Shown piece by piece: positions 62,393 to 64,000 of a stretch of DNA of 64,000 nucleotides. Each line of letters begins with the position of its first letter. Positions within the stretch are counted from its first letter, which is position 1. Under the pieces are notes generated by a model, which saw nothing but the letters and a program-made list of their open reading frames with translations, searched no databases and was not told the origin of the DNA. The DNA is from Mesobacillus campisalis (GTDB lineage: Bacteria > Bacillota > Bacilli > Bacillales > Cytobacillaceae). The stretch lies in NCBI RefSeq assembly GCF_000986785.1, contig NZ_LAYY01000011.1:99788-163787 (forward strand). Direction: 5' to 3'. Made by a program: the position numbers and the translations under genes.

Positions 62393-63124
62393 ATGTATCA
62401 GGTTCTTTCCGAAATAAGCCAGTTTTTGAGCAGTCCTTTCTTTAACATTGTAAATGGGACCAAGCAGTATCCACTTTTGGCTGCTTTAATACTAGGGCTG
62501 ATTGGTGCATTGGCGCCTTGTCAGCTGACGGGAAATATGGGTGCGATCACACTTTACGGCAGCAGGAGTATCACAGCCAAACACCAATGGGTGGAGATAA
62601 GTTGTTTCATCATTGGGAAAGTGGTGGTCTTTACGGGGCTTGGTTTGGCGGTATGGGGGCTTGGACAAGGATTTCAGAGTATACTTCCGGAATATTTCTC
62701 GTTATTCAGGAAGCTCATGGGCCCTTTATTTATTATAATCGGCTTTACTTTATTGGGAGTGTTTAAACTCCGCTGGCTTCAGACATGGACCGAGAGAATC
62801 CCGCAATGGACAGGAGGAGGAAAAATGGGCTCCTTTTTAATGGGGGTTAGCTTCTCGCTGGCATTTTGTCCGACGATGTTTTCTTTATTTTTCTTTTCCC
62901 TGATACCACTCGTGTTAAGTTCTTCATACGGTGCCGTGCTGCCTTCCGTTTTTGCAGTTGGCACATCTGTTCCGGTTCTCGTTTTTGCGGGGATAATAAC
63001 TTATTTTGGACTGGATGGTGCGATGATGAAAAAAAGCAGAAAGTTAGGGAACAGGATCCTAAAAGCTGCTGCCGTTGTTTTTATAATGCTTGGAATAATG
63101 GACACCTTCACTTACTGGGTCTGA
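62393..63124 (+). CDS. CcdA/TauE-like membrane protein
   Basis: 243 residues, about six membrane helices. APC motif GALAPCQLTGNMGA in helix 1 and FCPTMF in a later helix place a pair of cysteines as in CcdA/DsbD-type thiol-redox transporters, with Pro next to each Cys. CcdA proteins move reducing equivalents outward for cytochrome c maturation. GGGGG lies 8 bases before the ATG at 62393, and TATAAT (62358-62363) suggests its own promoter. Context with the PCYCGC and cytochrome genes fits extracytoplasmic thiol or heme handling. Confidence 0.82.
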   Translation: MYQVLSEISQFLSSPFFNIVNGTKQYPLLAALILGLIGALAPCQLTGNMGAITLYGSRSITAKHQWVEISCFIIGKVVVFTGLGLAVWGLGQGFQSILPEYFSLFRKLMGPLFIIIGFTLLGVFKLRWLQTWTERIPQWTGGGKMGSFLMGVSFSLAFCPTMFSLFFFSLIPLVLSSSYGAVLPSVFAVGTSVPVLVFAGIITYFGLDGAMMKKSRKLGNRILKAAAVVFIMLGIMDTFTYWV

Positions 63125-63191
63125 TTCTTTGCTTTATCCTTTTTTCTGATTTGGATGACGAGGGATAGAGCCATTTAATGCAGAATCCCGG

Positions 63192-63482
63192 ATGTCTATG
63201 GTATGCTTGGAAAAATGCTCATTATTAGAAGGGATGACCTTTAACATTAAAAGAATTAGTATGTATTCAATCATTATAGGTTTTCTGCTTTATTTAACAA
63301 CCGTCATAATTCCTGAATTTAAATTTTTAAATTCTTTACCAATTGACCTTTCGAAATGGCTGTTTCTGCTTGTCATTTCCTCTTTATTTTTCATAATCAA
63401 TATTAAATGGTGGGGTAAGATTCTCTCATTAATTTTAGGATTGGGCATTTATGTTGGATTGGTCAGCATGCTGAACTCCTAG
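63192..63482 (+). CDS. Small hypothetical membrane protein, up to 96 aa
   Basis: Three hydrophobic segments (MYSIIIGFLLYLTTVII, WLFLLVISSLFFIINI, ILSLILGLGIYVGLV). The start is uncertain: the ATGs at 63192 and 63234 both lack a well-spaced ribosome binding site, and the hydrophobic core begins after residue 24. Not recognised. Located between the CcdA-like gene and the rRNA operon. Confidence 0.5.
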   Translation: MSMVCLEKCSLLEGMTFNIKRISMYSIIIGFLLYLTTVIIPEFKFLNSLPIDLSKWLFLLVISSLFFIINIKWWGKILSLILGLGIYVGLVSMLNS

Positions 63483-63594
63483 CTGGATAAAACTACCATT
63501 GTATCTTTTTGATGAGAATGTTAGGATTATAAACATCACGCAGCAAGTAAATCACAATTTGCTTTTTTATATAAAAATTTTGCTGAAATACTTG

Positions 63595-63623
63595 TTGACT
63601 TTGTCGTTTATGCGTGGTATATT
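63595..63623 (+). promoter_or_regulatory. rRNA operon promoter
   Basis: TTGACT (63595-63600), 17-bp spacer, TATATT (63618-63623). It starts the leader about 245 bases before 16S; a purine start near 63629-63631 is expected. A further upstream promoter was not clear. Confidence 0.8.
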
Positions 63624-63655
63624 AATACATGTCGCTTTTGAGCGTCATAAGAAAT

Positions 63656-63670
63656 TGCTCTTTGAAAACT
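63656..63670 (+). promoter_or_regulatory. boxA antitermination element of the rrn leader
   Basis: TGCTCTTTGAAAACT, the conserved Nus/boxA sequence of Bacillus rRNA leaders. The leader continues to 63875 with an inverted repeat CGGGG/CCCCG (63844-63860) just before 16S, used for pre-rRNA processing. Confidence 0.85.
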
Positions 63671-63875
63671 AAACAAACAAGCGTCAACAAACAATAATAT
63701 CGTGTTTCTTCTATATAAAAGAGATTCACGAGCCAACGTTTTATTTTATGAGCTAATCACTCTTTTATCGCGTATTAACGCGCAGTAGTATCCGCTCCGC
63801 GGATAACTGCCCGTAAATACCCGATTGATTCGACTAACCATCACGGGGAAGAACACCCCGCGACGGAAGTCTCAT

Positions 63876-64000
63876 CTTATTGGAGAGTTTGATCCTGGCT
63901 CAGGACGAACGCTGGCGGCGTGCCTAATACATGCAAGTCGAGCGGATCTTCGGGAGCTTGCTCCCGATGGTCAGCGGCGGACGGGTGAGTAACACGTGGG
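63876..64000 (+). rRNA. 16S ribosomal RNA, 5' end (truncated by window edge)
   Basis: Begins with the conserved GGAGAGTTTGATCCTGGCTC, followed by GACGAACGCTGGCGGCGTGC and the V1 stem GGATCTTCGGGAGCTTGCTC region, ending within GGGTGAGTAACACGTGGG. Pattern is typical of Bacillaceae. Confidence 0.98.

Overview
The window looks like chromosomal DNA of an aerobic, endospore-former-type member of the Bacillaceae. The evidence is the gene families (HutP, CsoR, class IV PHA synthase, DUF1292, squalene-hopene cyclase, YppC-like DUF2515), strong AGGAGG ribosome binding sites with frequent TTG and GTG starts, a T-box leader, and the 5' end of a Bacillus-type 16S rRNA at the right edge. The species cannot be fixed from this sequence alone. 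No prophage, insertion sequence, CRISPR array or tRNA gene was recognised.

Left part (1-16.8 kb): the tail of a DEAD-box helicase, a small hypothetical gene and a thioesterase lead into the histidine-utilisation operon hutP-hutH-hutU-hutI, with a HutP-type terminator between hutP and hutH. A proline-type T-box then controls proB-proA, followed by a branched-chain aminotransferase, a stand-alone patatin-like phospholipase, a structured untranslated region, and a MutS2 relative without the Smr domain. A small-subunit-plus-PhaC pair for polyhydroxyalkanoate synthesis lies on the minus strand.

Middle part (17-37.4 kb): a cytochrome P450 precedes a sigma-54 activator. The activator is followed by three copies of a palindromic site, a textbook -24/-12 promoter and a CcpA-like cre, and then by a GntP-type permease and 3-hydroxybutyrate dehydrogenase. 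This fits catabolite-repressed use of the monomer that PhaC polymerises. Next come a DDAH-like hydrolase, two methyltransferases, a frameshifted small gene, a GH18 hydrolase, a methanethiol-oxidase (SBP56) gene paired with an unknown membrane protein, and an alpha/beta hydrolase. A five-gene cluster (RpiR regulator, YjiH transporter, M20 hydrolase, GNAT, N-acylamino-acid racemase) resembles a D-amino-acid to L-amino-acid salvage route. It is followed by a 27-residue holin-like toxin of the type I kind with a LexA-like box in its promoter, then a metallo-beta-lactamase-fold gene with a perfect FadR-type operator.

Right part (37.4-64 kb): NERD protein, DUF2515 protein, squalene-hopene cyclase, CstA, PepF, a quinone-oxidoreductase-like enzyme, a DUF2187 protein, and a second complete proline set (proH-proJ-proA type) without a T-box. 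Then come an HExxH metallopeptidase, UppP, a beta-propeller/cytochrome c lipoprotein and a VTT membrane protein. A copper-handling region follows: csoR, copZ, copA, a 41-residue membrane peptide, a two-component system, a 19-cysteine copper-storage protein, a PCYCGC-type lipoprotein interrupted by an in-frame TGA, a broken cytochrome c gene and a CcdA-like membrane protein. The window ends with an rRNA promoter, boxA leader and the start of 16S rRNA.

Three unrelated families of intergenic tandem repeats (periods 52, 51 and about 134 bp) sit between operons. The most interesting observations are the SOS-box/type I toxin, the sigma-54/cre 3-hydroxybutyrate operon, the FadR operator, the TGA-for-cysteine lipoprotein, and the structured RNA before the MutS2 relative.
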